Shown: one piece after another, positions 1-6,094 of the stretch
Numbering within the stretch: the stretch's first letter is position 1
Layout of the letters: each line of letters begins with the position of its first letter
NCBI GenBank assembly: GCA_023454395.1
Contig: JAEYFY010000373.1
Location: 1 to 12,238 of the forward strand
Reading direction: 5' to 3'
DNA: 12,238 nucleotides
From: Pseudomonadota bacterium
GTDB lineage: Bacteria > Pseudomonadota > Gammaproteobacteria > Enterobacterales > Enterobacteriaceae
Position numbers and translations under genes: made by a program
The notes under the pieces: model-generated
What the model saw: the letters and a program-made list of their open reading frames with translations, nothing else
Told to the model about the DNA's origin: nothing
The model's database searches: none

Positions 1-6
1 AAAGGC

Positions 7-35
7 TAGACCTCGTGCCAAATGGCACGTATAAT
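7..35 (+). promoter_or_regulatory. sigma-70 promoter of the tRNA gene
   Basis: A perfect -10 box TATAAT lies at 30-35 and a TAGACC -35 box (4 of 6 to TTGACA) at 7-12, with an ideal 17-base spacer. Transcription would start near 42, a few bases before the tRNA. The spacer is filled by a perfect inverted repeat, CGTGCC (14-19) and GGCACG (24-29) around AAAT. That could be a regulator site or the end of an upstream transcript; it cannot be told which from this window. Confidence 0.6.
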
Positions 36-48
36 CACACTCCATTAA

Positions 49-125
49 GGCCCCTTAGCTCAGTTGGTTAGAGCAGGCGACTCATAATCGCTTGGTCACT
101 GGTTCAAGTCCAGTAGGGGCCACCA
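49..125 (+). tRNA. tRNA-Ile(CAU), the lysidine-modified tRNA-Ile2
   Basis: This 77-base gene folds as a complete cloverleaf. The acceptor stem GGCCCCT (49-55) pairs with AGGGGCC (115-121), followed by discriminator A122 and an encoded CCA at 123-125. The anticodon stem GGCGA/TCGCT encloses the loop CTCATAA, placing anticodon CAT at 83-85, and GGTTCAAGTCC gives a normal T arm. A CAT anticodon usually means methionine, but the body matches the minor isoleucine tRNA of E. coli (ileX/ileY type) as I remember it. In that tRNA the wobble C is converted to lysidine by TilS so that it reads AUA. AUA codons are common in the AT-rich genes nearby. A tRNA 3' end is also a typical integration target, which matters because toxin genes follow. 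Confidence 0.93.
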
Positions 126-151
126 AATTTTAGCTGTTAAATCAGCGCATT

Positions 152-179
152 AAGCCACTTCTTAGCAAGTGGCTTTTTT
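152..179 (+). terminator. rho-independent terminator after the tRNA
   Basis: AAGCCACTT (152-160) and AAGTGGCTT (167-175) form a 9-bp perfect stem with a 6-base loop, CTTAGC, running directly into a T-tract to 179. It lies 27 bases after the tRNA CCA end and should end the tRNA transcript, separating it from the toxin operon. Confidence 0.88.
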
Positions 180-193
180 GTTTTTATGAACTG

Positions 194-213
194 TTGCCCC
201 ATTTTTGCCCCAT
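194..213. repeat. direct repeat TTGCCCCAT x2, possible integration-site remnant
   Basis: TTGCCCCAT occurs at 194-202 and again at 205-213, a period of 11 bases or about one helical turn. It is the only C-rich stretch in otherwise AT-rich spacer DNA. Short repeats just past a tRNA 3' end are often integrase arm-type sites or the tail of an integrase gene. No integrase reading frame survives here, so an attachment-site role is inference. Confidence 0.35.
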
Positions 214-535
214 CAGATATTTTTAGCTACGTTAATATTTATAGAATCGCTATATTAAAACTCGTTAAATCACAAAAAATAGTTCCCAGAGAAACATAAT
301 ATATTCTATTTATTTACGTTAGATAAAATCCCCAAAACACTTTCATTCTGTAAATATTATTTTTCCATTGCAACATGTTAAAAAAACATATTTTATAAAC
401 GCATCAACTCGGTATATTTAAATTGCTTCCATTACTTTGATGTACATATTTGATCCACATTGAACATCAATTATTAATCTAATGGAATGCACTGCAATTA
501 CATACAAATACTGCAAATAAATATCGAGGTTATAA
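214..535. other. AT-rich spacer upstream of the toxin operon
   Basis: No gene was found in this strongly AT-rich stretch. It should hold the toxin promoter, but I see no promoter good enough to name. A loose dyad, TTGATGT (437-443) and ACATCAA (464-470), lies 66 bases before the first toxin gene and could bind a regulator. The ribosome site GAGG (526-529) sits 6 bases before the ATG at 536. Confidence 0.5.
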
Positions 536-895
536 ATGAAAAAATTACTAATTATTAGTCTTCTTTCCTTTTCAGCATTTTCTCATGCCGGTACTGATTT
601 TGAAGGTTACTGCAAAGAATTAAATGGAAGCGTAAAAAATGGCAAAATTTCCAGCTTCTCCGTTGTGACTAATAGTTATAATAATGGAAAAAAACCAGTG
701 TTAGCAGCCAATATAAAGTTTACCCCTGAAACTGGTGGCTCATATCATTATGGCATTATGTACAATGCAACAACACTTTACGATATTGCTAAAGTTTCAT
801 TTCTGACACAGACAGATATAGCCGTATGTGTTGGGGAGGAAAAGACTTTTCCTGGTAAAGATGCCTTATATATGATTGGATTATCAAAACATTAA
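536..895 (+). CDS. secreted B-subunit-like protein of an AB5-type toxin
   Basis: A 119-residue protein with a clear Sec signal peptide: KK at 2-3, a hydrophobic run at 4-16, and likely cleavage after SHA at 16-18. This leaves about 101 residues, close to cholera toxin B (103). The mature part has exactly two cysteines, C26 and C98, near its two ends, a layout like the C9-C86 disulfide of cholera toxin B. The segment from about 79 to 117 (TLYDIAKVSFLTQTDIAVCV, then FPG and ALYMIGLS) resembles the central helix and final strands of OB-fold B subunits such as pertussis S5, PltB/SubB and CtxB. The gene starts at an ATG behind GAGG and lies 86 bases before the ADP-ribosyltransferase gene, probably in one transcript. 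The inferred role is to form the cell-binding pentamer. Signal peptide and cysteines are seen directly. The B-subunit call rests on faint similarity plus context, and an unrelated secreted partner is possible. Confidence 0.65.
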   Translation: MKKLLIISLLSFSAFSHAGTDFEGYCKELNGSVKNGKISSFSVVTNSYNNGKKPVLAANIKFTPETGGSYHYGIMYNATTLYDIAKVSFLTQTDIAVCVGEEKTFPGKDALYMIGLSKH

Positions 896-981
896 TTATC
901 CCAAAATAAAAAATTATGACTAAATAAAAAAGAGAAATAACATGGCACTCTAAAGCTTTTATAAAAGAATAAGGGGTAATA

Positions 982-1701
982 ATGAAAAAAATAATTTTAA
1001 TTATATTATTTATTTTATTTAATATACAACTATCATATGCAAGACCAGTCAGTAAAGTGTACCGAGCAGATTCAAGACCACCCGAGGAGGTATTTAAAAA
1101 AGGATTTGTCGCTTGGGGAAATAATATCAATTTTCATTCCCATGTAAACGGTATTTCAGGGAGAAGAGGAAGTAAAGACTCTGCATTTATTCCGACAACA
1201 TCAAGTTTTAAATCAAGTGAAAAATTCGCAAAAGATTTGCTTAATGTCTCAAGCGATAATAAATCTTATATTTATAAAATAAGAGCAACAAATAATTTTT
1301 ATTCTGCACTTGATACTGTTTATTATTATCATGATAAAATTAAAGAACGTGTTAGTGATATGCTAAGAGCAGTATTAACTGAAGAGCAAGAATATTCTGC
1401 ATATATAAATATTCCAAATCAATTAATAGAACTTGTCACTATTTACACTAAAGAAGGTAGTGAGATCCTTGAAGAAACAATGGTAAATCCTCATTATTCA
1501 CCAGAAGAAACACATTCATCTGATGAACCCTATAAAGGTTATAACCCATTAAAGATAGATAATTTACCTCATCTAGTGATGGGATTATCCCTGACTAATA
1601 TAAACAATGAGTTAGCAGAAGCATCCGCAGTGTTACCTTCATCTTCATTCACTTGGGGTTCTGTACTAAGTACAGTTATGGAGGTGGCTGAAGCATTATG
1701 A
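982..1701 (+). CDS. pertussis toxin S1/PltA/ArtA-like ADP-ribosyltransferase (toxin A subunit)
   Basis: A 239-residue protein with a signal peptide (1-20, cleavage after SYA), about 219 residues mature against about 235 for pertussis S1. Residues 26-57 closely follow pertussis S1 (VYRADSRPPEEVF, then GFVAWGNN). NAD-site residues can be placed: R28 (S1 R9), H54 (S1 H35), the core strand FIPTTSS at 69-75 where S1 has an STS motif, and E137 (S1 E129) seven residues before an IP pair. IYKIRATNNFYSA at 97-109 matches the S1/PltA signature. The last 18 residues could form the helix that enters a B pentamer. By family it would move ADP-ribose from NAD to a host protein, classically a G-protein alpha subunit. 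Two oddities: there is no cysteine, and the catalytic pair is E135-x-E137 rather than Q-x-E. AAGGGG (971-976) sets the start. Family is near certain; target is unknown. Confidence 0.9.
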   Translation: MKKIILIILFILFNIQLSYARPVSKVYRADSRPPEEVFKKGFVAWGNNINFHSHVNGISGRRGSKDSAFIPTTSSFKSSEKFAKDLLNVSSDNKSYIYKIRATNNFYSALDTVYYYHDKIKERVSDMLRAVLTEEQEYSAYINIPNQLIELVTIYTKEGSEILEETMVNPHYSPEETHSSDEPYKGYNPLKIDNLPHLVMGLSLTNINNELAEASAVLPSSSFTWGSVLSTVMEVAEAL

Positions 1702-1773
1702 TTAATAAATCAAATCAACTATACCTGCATTATTACATTAACGATACTCATGTTTAAGAATATAAATTTATCT

Positions 1774-1809
1774 TTCTGGTTCATATAGGTATATATGAAT
1801 CAGAATTTT
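1774..1809 (+). terminator. terminator of the toxin operon
   Basis: A 14-bp stem with one G-T pair spans 1774-1787 and 1792-1805 around a GGTA loop, followed by TTTT. It is AT-rich and its T-tract is short, so it is weaker than the tRNA terminator. Its position 72 bases after the A-subunit stop fits the end of a two-gene unit. Confidence 0.6.
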
Positions 1810-1907
1810 CATACTTATTAATTTTTTAATAGAATTAATTGGCTTATTACTTCTTTTATTGAGATAATATTCTCACAATTAAAATCTTGTCTTATATAAT
1901 TACTATT

Positions 1908-2825
1908 ATGGTTATACGTCCTAATCAACACTGGTTTTTTCGGTTATTTGATTGGCATGGTTCCGTGCTTTCAAAAATAATCTTTCGTTTATGTCTTAAT
2001 GTTATCATGTCAATTATCGCCATTTTGATTTATCAATGGTATGAACAATTAGGCATACACTTAACAGTTGCTCCTTTTAGTTTATTAGGTATTGCTATCG
2101 CGATATTTCTTGGTTTCAGAAATAATGCAAGCTATAGCCGACTTGTGGAAGCTAGAACTCTATGGGGTAATATGTTAATTACCCATCGTAATATATTAAG
2201 AAATATAAAAGCATTATTACCTGAAGATAAACAATTTAATCGAGACTTTTCTAATCTACTCATTGCGTTTAGTTGGAGCTTAAAACACGAGTTAAGAAAA
2301 ACAGATCCAATGGTTGATCTTTACCGCCTATTACCTCGAACTTTATTCAATGAAATAATGAATAGCCCTTATCCCACTAATCGTATTTTATTACATATCG
2401 GTTTAAAAATAGGCGAGTTGAGAGATAACAAAATGATAAGTGACGTTATCTTTCAATCAATTAATAAAGATATTAATAATTTATCTGATGTACTCGGAGG
2501 TTGCGAACGGATCTCAAATACCCCAGTTCCATTTGCTTACACTCTGATATTACAACGCACTGTTTATTTATTTTGTGCATTACTGCCTTTTGCGTTGGTA
2601 GCAGATCTCCATTATATGACGCCATTTGTATCAGTGTTTATCTCTTATACTTTTTTATCTTGGGATTCATTAGCTGAAGAATTAGAAGATCCTTTTGGTA
2701 TATCTGCAAATGACTTACCCTTAAATGCCATTTGTAATACGATTGAAAGAAACTTATTAGAGATGCAAGATATTACGCCATTACCAATAACAGTAAGACC
2801 AGATAAACATTATAATTTATTGTGA
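1908..2825 (+). CDS. yneE: bestrophin-family ion channel, YneE type
   Basis: A 305-residue membrane protein matching E. coli YneE from its first residues (MVIRPNQHW, then WHGSVLSKI) and in length (304). Hydrophobic segments lie near 28-45, 54-70 and 210-250. The motif APFSLLGIAIAIFLGFRNN at 55-73 is the bestrophin pore-lining helix. I62, I66 and F70 correspond in position to the neck residues of the Klebsiella bestrophin KpBest, as I recall them. Bestrophins are pentameric; KpBest conducts cations while animal members conduct chloride. The physiological role of YneE is not known. An in-frame TTG at 1887 would add seven residues, but ATG at 1908 gives the conserved N-terminus; neither has a good ribosome site. 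The gene is single, with terminators on both sides, so it is unlikely to be part of the toxin operon. Confidence 0.9.
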   Translation: MVIRPNQHWFFRLFDWHGSVLSKIIFRLCLNVIMSIIAILIYQWYEQLGIHLTVAPFSLLGIAIAIFLGFRNNASYSRLVEARTLWGNMLITHRNILRNIKALLPEDKQFNRDFSNLLIAFSWSLKHELRKTDPMVDLYRLLPRTLFNEIMNSPYPTNRILLHIGLKIGELRDNKMISDVIFQSINKDINNLSDVLGGCERISNTPVPFAYTLILQRTVYLFCALLPFALVADLHYMTPFVSVFISYTFLSWDSLAEELEDPFGISANDLPLNAICNTIERNLLEMQDITPLPITVRPDKHYNLL

Positions 2826-2851
2826 TTGATAAATTTAAAATAGAAAGCATA

Positions 2852-2886
2852 AAAAAGACAGTGTCAATTAATAACACTGTCTTTTT
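2852..2886. terminator. bidirectional terminator between yneE and the cio operon
   Basis: A 13-bp perfect stem (2852-2864 with 2874-2886) around a 9-base loop. The core GACAGTGT is flanked by an A-run on the left and a T-run on the right, so both transcripts meet a U-tract. It lies between the convergent ends of the channel gene (2825) and the oxidase operon (2908). Confidence 0.88.
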
Positions 2887-2907
2887 ATTTATTAATGCCT
2901 CAAGTTA

Positions 2908-3081
2908 TTAATGTGTTCTCATTCCCGCACTGTACATTAATAATTTAAATAAAGAGGCGATAATCGCAAGGCTTAATACACTTAAAGACCAAATAATGAT
3001 CATCCACCCAATTTGTTGATACCAATGTGCTTTCTTTTGCGCTGGTTTTATTGTTAAAAAATGACTAATGATAGTTTTCAT
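2908..3081 (-). CDS. DUF2474 small membrane subunit of cytochrome bd oxidase
   Basis: A 57-residue protein with one membrane segment near residues 25-47, preceded by HWYQQIGW and followed by a short basic tail (LLMYSAGMRTH). The pattern, W-x4-GW then IIWSLSVLSLAI, fits the DUF2474 family, whose members sit just after cioB/cydB genes. It is likely analogous to CydX, the small subunit that steadies the haem centres of bd oxidase. The start at 3081 follows GGTGG with 6-base spacing and lies inside the end of cioB, a 17-base overlap that suggests translational coupling. An upstream ATG at 3108 also has a GGAG site and would add nine residues (MYFAERWNP); I prefer 3081 because the extra residues are unlike the family. 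Confidence 0.8.
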   Translation of the reverse strand: MKTIISHFLTIKPAQKKAHWYQQIGWMIIIWSLSVLSLAIIASLFKLLMYSAGMRTH

Positions 3082-4072
3082 TGGGTTCCACCTTTCCGCG
3101 AAATACATAATAACTCCAACTGGTATACGCTAAAATCACTGGAATAATGATAACGGCACCAACTAACATAAATTTCTGACTTAAGACTGGTGAAGCCGCA
3201 TCCCAAATGGAAATTGTTGGTGGAATAATATGAGGGAAAATACTCACTCCCAACCCAGAAAAGCCAATAAACACTAATAAAAGTGATAATAAAAATGGCA
3301 AATAATGACCATAATTATAAGCACTACGTACAATTCCCCAAGTACAAGCTAATACGCATAAAGGCACAGGTAATAAAAAGAATAAATTAGGTAAGCTAAA
3401 CCAGCGCTGTGCAATATCTTCATGTGTTAATGGTGTCCATAAACTGACTATCGCAATCGCAACAAGTAATGCAATCGCTAAATAAACGGTGATTGAACAC
3501 ATTTTACGGTGTAGTTGATGTTCCGTTTTCATTATTAGCCATGAACTGCCTAAAAGCGCATAAGTAATTAACAAAGCAAAACCACAAAAAAGAGGAAATG
3601 GCGCTAACCAATCTAGTGCAGATCCACTAAAACTACGCCCTGTTACTTCAAAACCGTTAATTACTGCCCCTACTGTAACACCCTGACAAAACGTCGCGAG
3701 AAAAGAGCCGCCAATAAAAGCCAAGTCCCAAAACTGACGATGTTTAGGTAATGCATTAACACGAAACTCAAAGGCCACACCACGAAATATAAGACCGATT
3801 AACATTAACGTTAATGGAATAGTCAACGCATCAATAATCACAGCATAAGCCAGAGGAAATGCACCATATAACGCAGCACCGCCTAAAACCAGCCATGTTT
3901 CATTACCATCCCACACTGGGGCAACACTATTGACCATAATATCTCGTTGTATTTTATCTTTCGTAAACGGCAAAATAATGCCAATACCCAGATCAAATCC
4001 ATCGGCGATAATATACATCAGCGTGGCAAAAATAATGATGGCAAACCAAATAATCGAAAAATCAATATTCAT
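3065..4072 (-). CDS. cioB: cytochrome bd quinol oxidase subunit II, CioB type
   Basis: A 335-residue integral membrane protein with about eight to nine hydrophobic segments. The N-terminal half holds the subunit II signatures YIIADGFDLGIGIILPF (about 20-36) and APVWDGNETWLVLGG (about 51-65), with conserved acidic and tryptophan residues. Together with subunit I it forms the bd-type oxidase that reduces oxygen to water with electrons from quinol and builds proton motive force without pumping. Its length fits the CioB branch rather than E. coli CydB (379). Its ATG overlaps the cioA stop by one base (TAATG), so the two are translationally coupled. It ends with TAG inside the start of the DUF2474 gene. 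Confidence 0.95.
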   Translation of the reverse strand: MNIDFSIIWFAIIIFATLMYIIADGFDLGIGIILPFTKDKIQRDIMVNSVAPVWDGNETWLVLGGAALYGAFPLAYAVIIDALTIPLTLMLIGLIFRGVAFEFRVNALPKHRQFWDLAFIGGSFLATFCQGVTVGAVINGFEVTGRSFSGSALDWLAPFPLFCGFALLITYALLGSSWLIMKTEHQLHRKMCSITVYLAIALLVAIAIVSLWTPLTHEDIAQRWFSLPNLFFLLPVPLCVLACTWGIVRSAYNYGHYLPFLLSLLLVFIGFSGLGVSIFPHIIPPTISIWDAASPVLSQKFMLVGAVIIIPVILAYTSWSYYVFRGKVEPNENYH

Positions 4073-5424
4073 TATTTTTCACCTTGATTTAAGGAAGTCG
4101 GATAAGTTTCAACAGGACCTTTTTTCATTAAGTGCATCATATAAAAATAGCCGATACCAAATACTGAGAAATACACCAAAATAAAAGCCAATAAACTCAA
4201 ACTCATTTGTAAATCACCATGGGCAGAGACGGCATCTTTAGTTCGTTGCAACCCATACACAACCCATGGTTGACGGCCAATTTCTGTCGTAAACCAACCC
4301 GCAAGGATAGCAATCAATCCCGTAGGTCCCATCAATAATGTAAATCGTAAAAAAAGTGGGGAGTTATAGAGTTTCTTTTTCTTGCGTAAAATGACACTTA
4401 ATAGACCAAGGCAAATCATCAACATACCAAGCCCTGCCATGATCCTAAATGACCAAAATATAATGGTGGAATTTGGTCTATCTTCAGGAGCAAAGGTATT
4501 TAACGCAGGTATTTGCTTTTCAAGACTATGAGTCAGAATAAGGCTACCTAAATACGGAATTTCAATCGCATATTTTGTTTTTTCTTCTTCCATATCAGGA
4601 ATACCAAACAAAATAAGAGGGGTTGCTTCTTTCGATGTATTATCCCAATGCCCTTCAATTGCAGCTATTTTCGCTGGCTGATGTTCAAGTGTATTTAATC
4701 CATGCGCATCACCAACAAAAGCTTGTATTGGTGCAATAATCAGCACTAACCATAACGCCATTGATAACATTTTACGTACTGCTGCTGTATCTTTCCCTTT
4801 TAATAAAAGCCATGCCGCACACGCAGCAATAAATAAAGCGCTAGCTAAAAATGCCCCAATTGACATATGTAATAGGCGATAAGGAAATGAGGGATTAAAA
4901 ATAATCTGTAGCCAATCGACAGGAACGACGACACCATTTTCAATTTCATAGCCTTGTGGTGTTTGCATCCAGCTATTTGATGACAAAATCCAAAATGTTG
5001 AAATAATAGTGCCTAATGCCACCATGCAAGTTGCAAAAAAATGGAGCTTACGCCCTACTTTATTCCAACCAAATAACATAATACCAAGGAATCCCGCCTC
5101 TAAGAAAAAAGCGGTAAGGACTTCATAGGTCAACAATGGCCCTGTAATACTGCCTGCAAATTGAGAAAAACCACTCCAGTTTGTCCCAAATTGGTACGCC
5201 ATGACTAGCCCCGATACCACGCCCATACCAAAATTGACGGCAAAAATTTTCACCCAAAATTGATATAAAGTGAGATAACTCGACTCTTTTGTTTTTAGCC
5301 ACAAACCTTCTAATAAAGCTAAAAAGCTTGCCAAGCCTATTGTAATGGCAGGGAAAATAATATGAAAAGAGACCGTGAAAGCAAATTGTATCCTTGCTAA
5401 GTGAAATGCATCTAATCCAAACAT
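4072..5424 (-). CDS. cioA: cytochrome bd quinol oxidase subunit I, CioA type (short Q-loop)
   Basis: A 450-residue membrane protein carrying all expected haem and quinol residues. H21 is the b595/d site ligand (E. coli H19), and H186 and M329 are the b558 ligands. E101 and E109 form the acidic pair near haem d, and K252 and E257 are Q-loop quinol residues in KIAAIEGHW. GWFTTEIGRQPWVVYGLQRT lies near the C-terminus. It is about 70 residues shorter than E. coli CydA (522) because the Q-loop is short, which marks the cyanide-insensitive CioA subgroup. Such oxidases serve growth at low oxygen or under respiratory poisons. It is first in a cioA-cioB-DUF2474 operon. The start at 5424 has a strong ribosome site, AGGTGGGG, 4 bases upstream. 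The promoter must lie in the AT-rich gap to the right. Confidence 0.95.
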   Translation of the reverse strand: MFGLDAFHLARIQFAFTVSFHIIFPAITIGLASFLALLEGLWLKTKESSYLTLYQFWVKIFAVNFGMGVVSGLVMAYQFGTNWSGFSQFAGSITGPLLTYEVLTAFFLEAGFLGIMLFGWNKVGRKLHFFATCMVALGTIISTFWILSSNSWMQTPQGYEIENGVVVPVDWLQIIFNPSFPYRLLHMSIGAFLASALFIAACAAWLLLKGKDTAAVRKMLSMALWLVLIIAPIQAFVGDAHGLNTLEHQPAKIAAIEGHWDNTSKEATPLILFGIPDMEEEKTKYAIEIPYLGSLILTHSLEKQIPALNTFAPEDRPNSTIIFWSFRIMAGLGMLMICLGLLSVILRKKKKLYNSPLFLRFTLLMGPTGLIAILAGWFTTEIGRQPWVVYGLQRTKDAVSAHGDLQMSLSLLAFILVYFSVFGIGYFYMMHLMKKGPVETYPTSLNQGEK

Positions 5425-6094
5425 AATGCCCCACCTAGTATAAATCTATTTGTCATAAATTTATTCATTTCTATTTTCCTATTTGTGTTTTTCTCAAATA
5501 AATTATTATTAACGCTTTATTATTAATACCAACTACCTTTATTTCATCGCTGAAAAATTAAAGATAAAAGTATTTAATTTATATTTACATATATTATTCA
5601 TATAATCGCCTTTCTATTTTCTAATAAAAAACAGAAACAATAATAGACGCTGTATATTTAAATATACATCGATAATAAAATTACACCTCATTGATTAACA
5701 AGTATATTTTAAAAAATGCAAAGTTGAAGAGTGTATATTCACTAACGTGTTAATATTTTTAACCAGCCTATAACAGTTAGTCAAATAAATTGATTTTATT
5801 AGACGATAGATATGCTCTATCGTGCCTTGAAATATAGCGATAAAGCACTATTTAGAATGTTACTTTCGTTGACAACTAAGACACATTGATTTAACTTTTT
5901 AAACAACAGAAAATTCGTATGTTTATATAACCTCAGGCTTACTTACTTATTAACTATTAATGTTAATAAGTTTAAATATATTATTTAACTTAGATATCAA
6001 TATATATTTAATTATATAACCATATTAATTTTCATATTCACCTGCCAATATTTTCATAAATAAATATTATTATTTACGTTTTAGGAATGTATAT
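5425..6094. promoter_or_regulatory. divergent AT-rich control region between cioA and the ydeP-like gene
   Basis: No gene is visible in 670 bases that lie 5' of both neighbours. Three inverted repeats stand out: TGTATATTTAAATATACA (5651-5668, a perfect 18-base palindrome), ACGATAGA/TCTATCGT (5803-5823, 5-base loop) and ACTTATTAAC/GTTAATAAGT (5945-5971, 7-base loop). A consensus -35 box TTGACA at 5869-5874 points towards ydeP but has only a poor -10 (AACTTT with an 18-base spacer). I found no clean FNR site (TTGAT-N4-ATCAA). The length is large for two promoters and suggests multi-factor control or H-NS binding. Confidence 0.5.

Noticed and set aside
83..85. Anticodon CAT read as methionine tRNA
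   Set aside because: The tRNA body matches the lysidine-type isoleucine tRNA rather than initiator or elongator methionine tRNAs.
437..470. FNR-like site before the toxin operon
   Set aside because: The half sites TTGATGT and ACATCAA are 20 bases apart, far from the 4-base spacing of an FNR box.
789..1130. 113-codon minus-strand frame across the two toxin genes
   Set aside because: It is antisense to two well-supported secreted-protein genes, and its translation is composed of hydrophobic AT-rich filler with no ribosome site.
3930..4184. Plus-strand frame over the cioA/cioB junction
   Set aside because: Lies entirely antisense to strongly conserved oxidase genes and has no family-like features.
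5123..5434. 103-codon minus-strand frame inside the start of cioA
   Set aside because: It is the cioA coding sequence read in another frame; cioA has the conserved haem ligands and the ribosome site.
5437..5442. TATACT on the minus strand as the cioA -10 box
   Set aside because: Transcription would start within the ribosome binding site, leaving no usable leader, and there is no matching -35.
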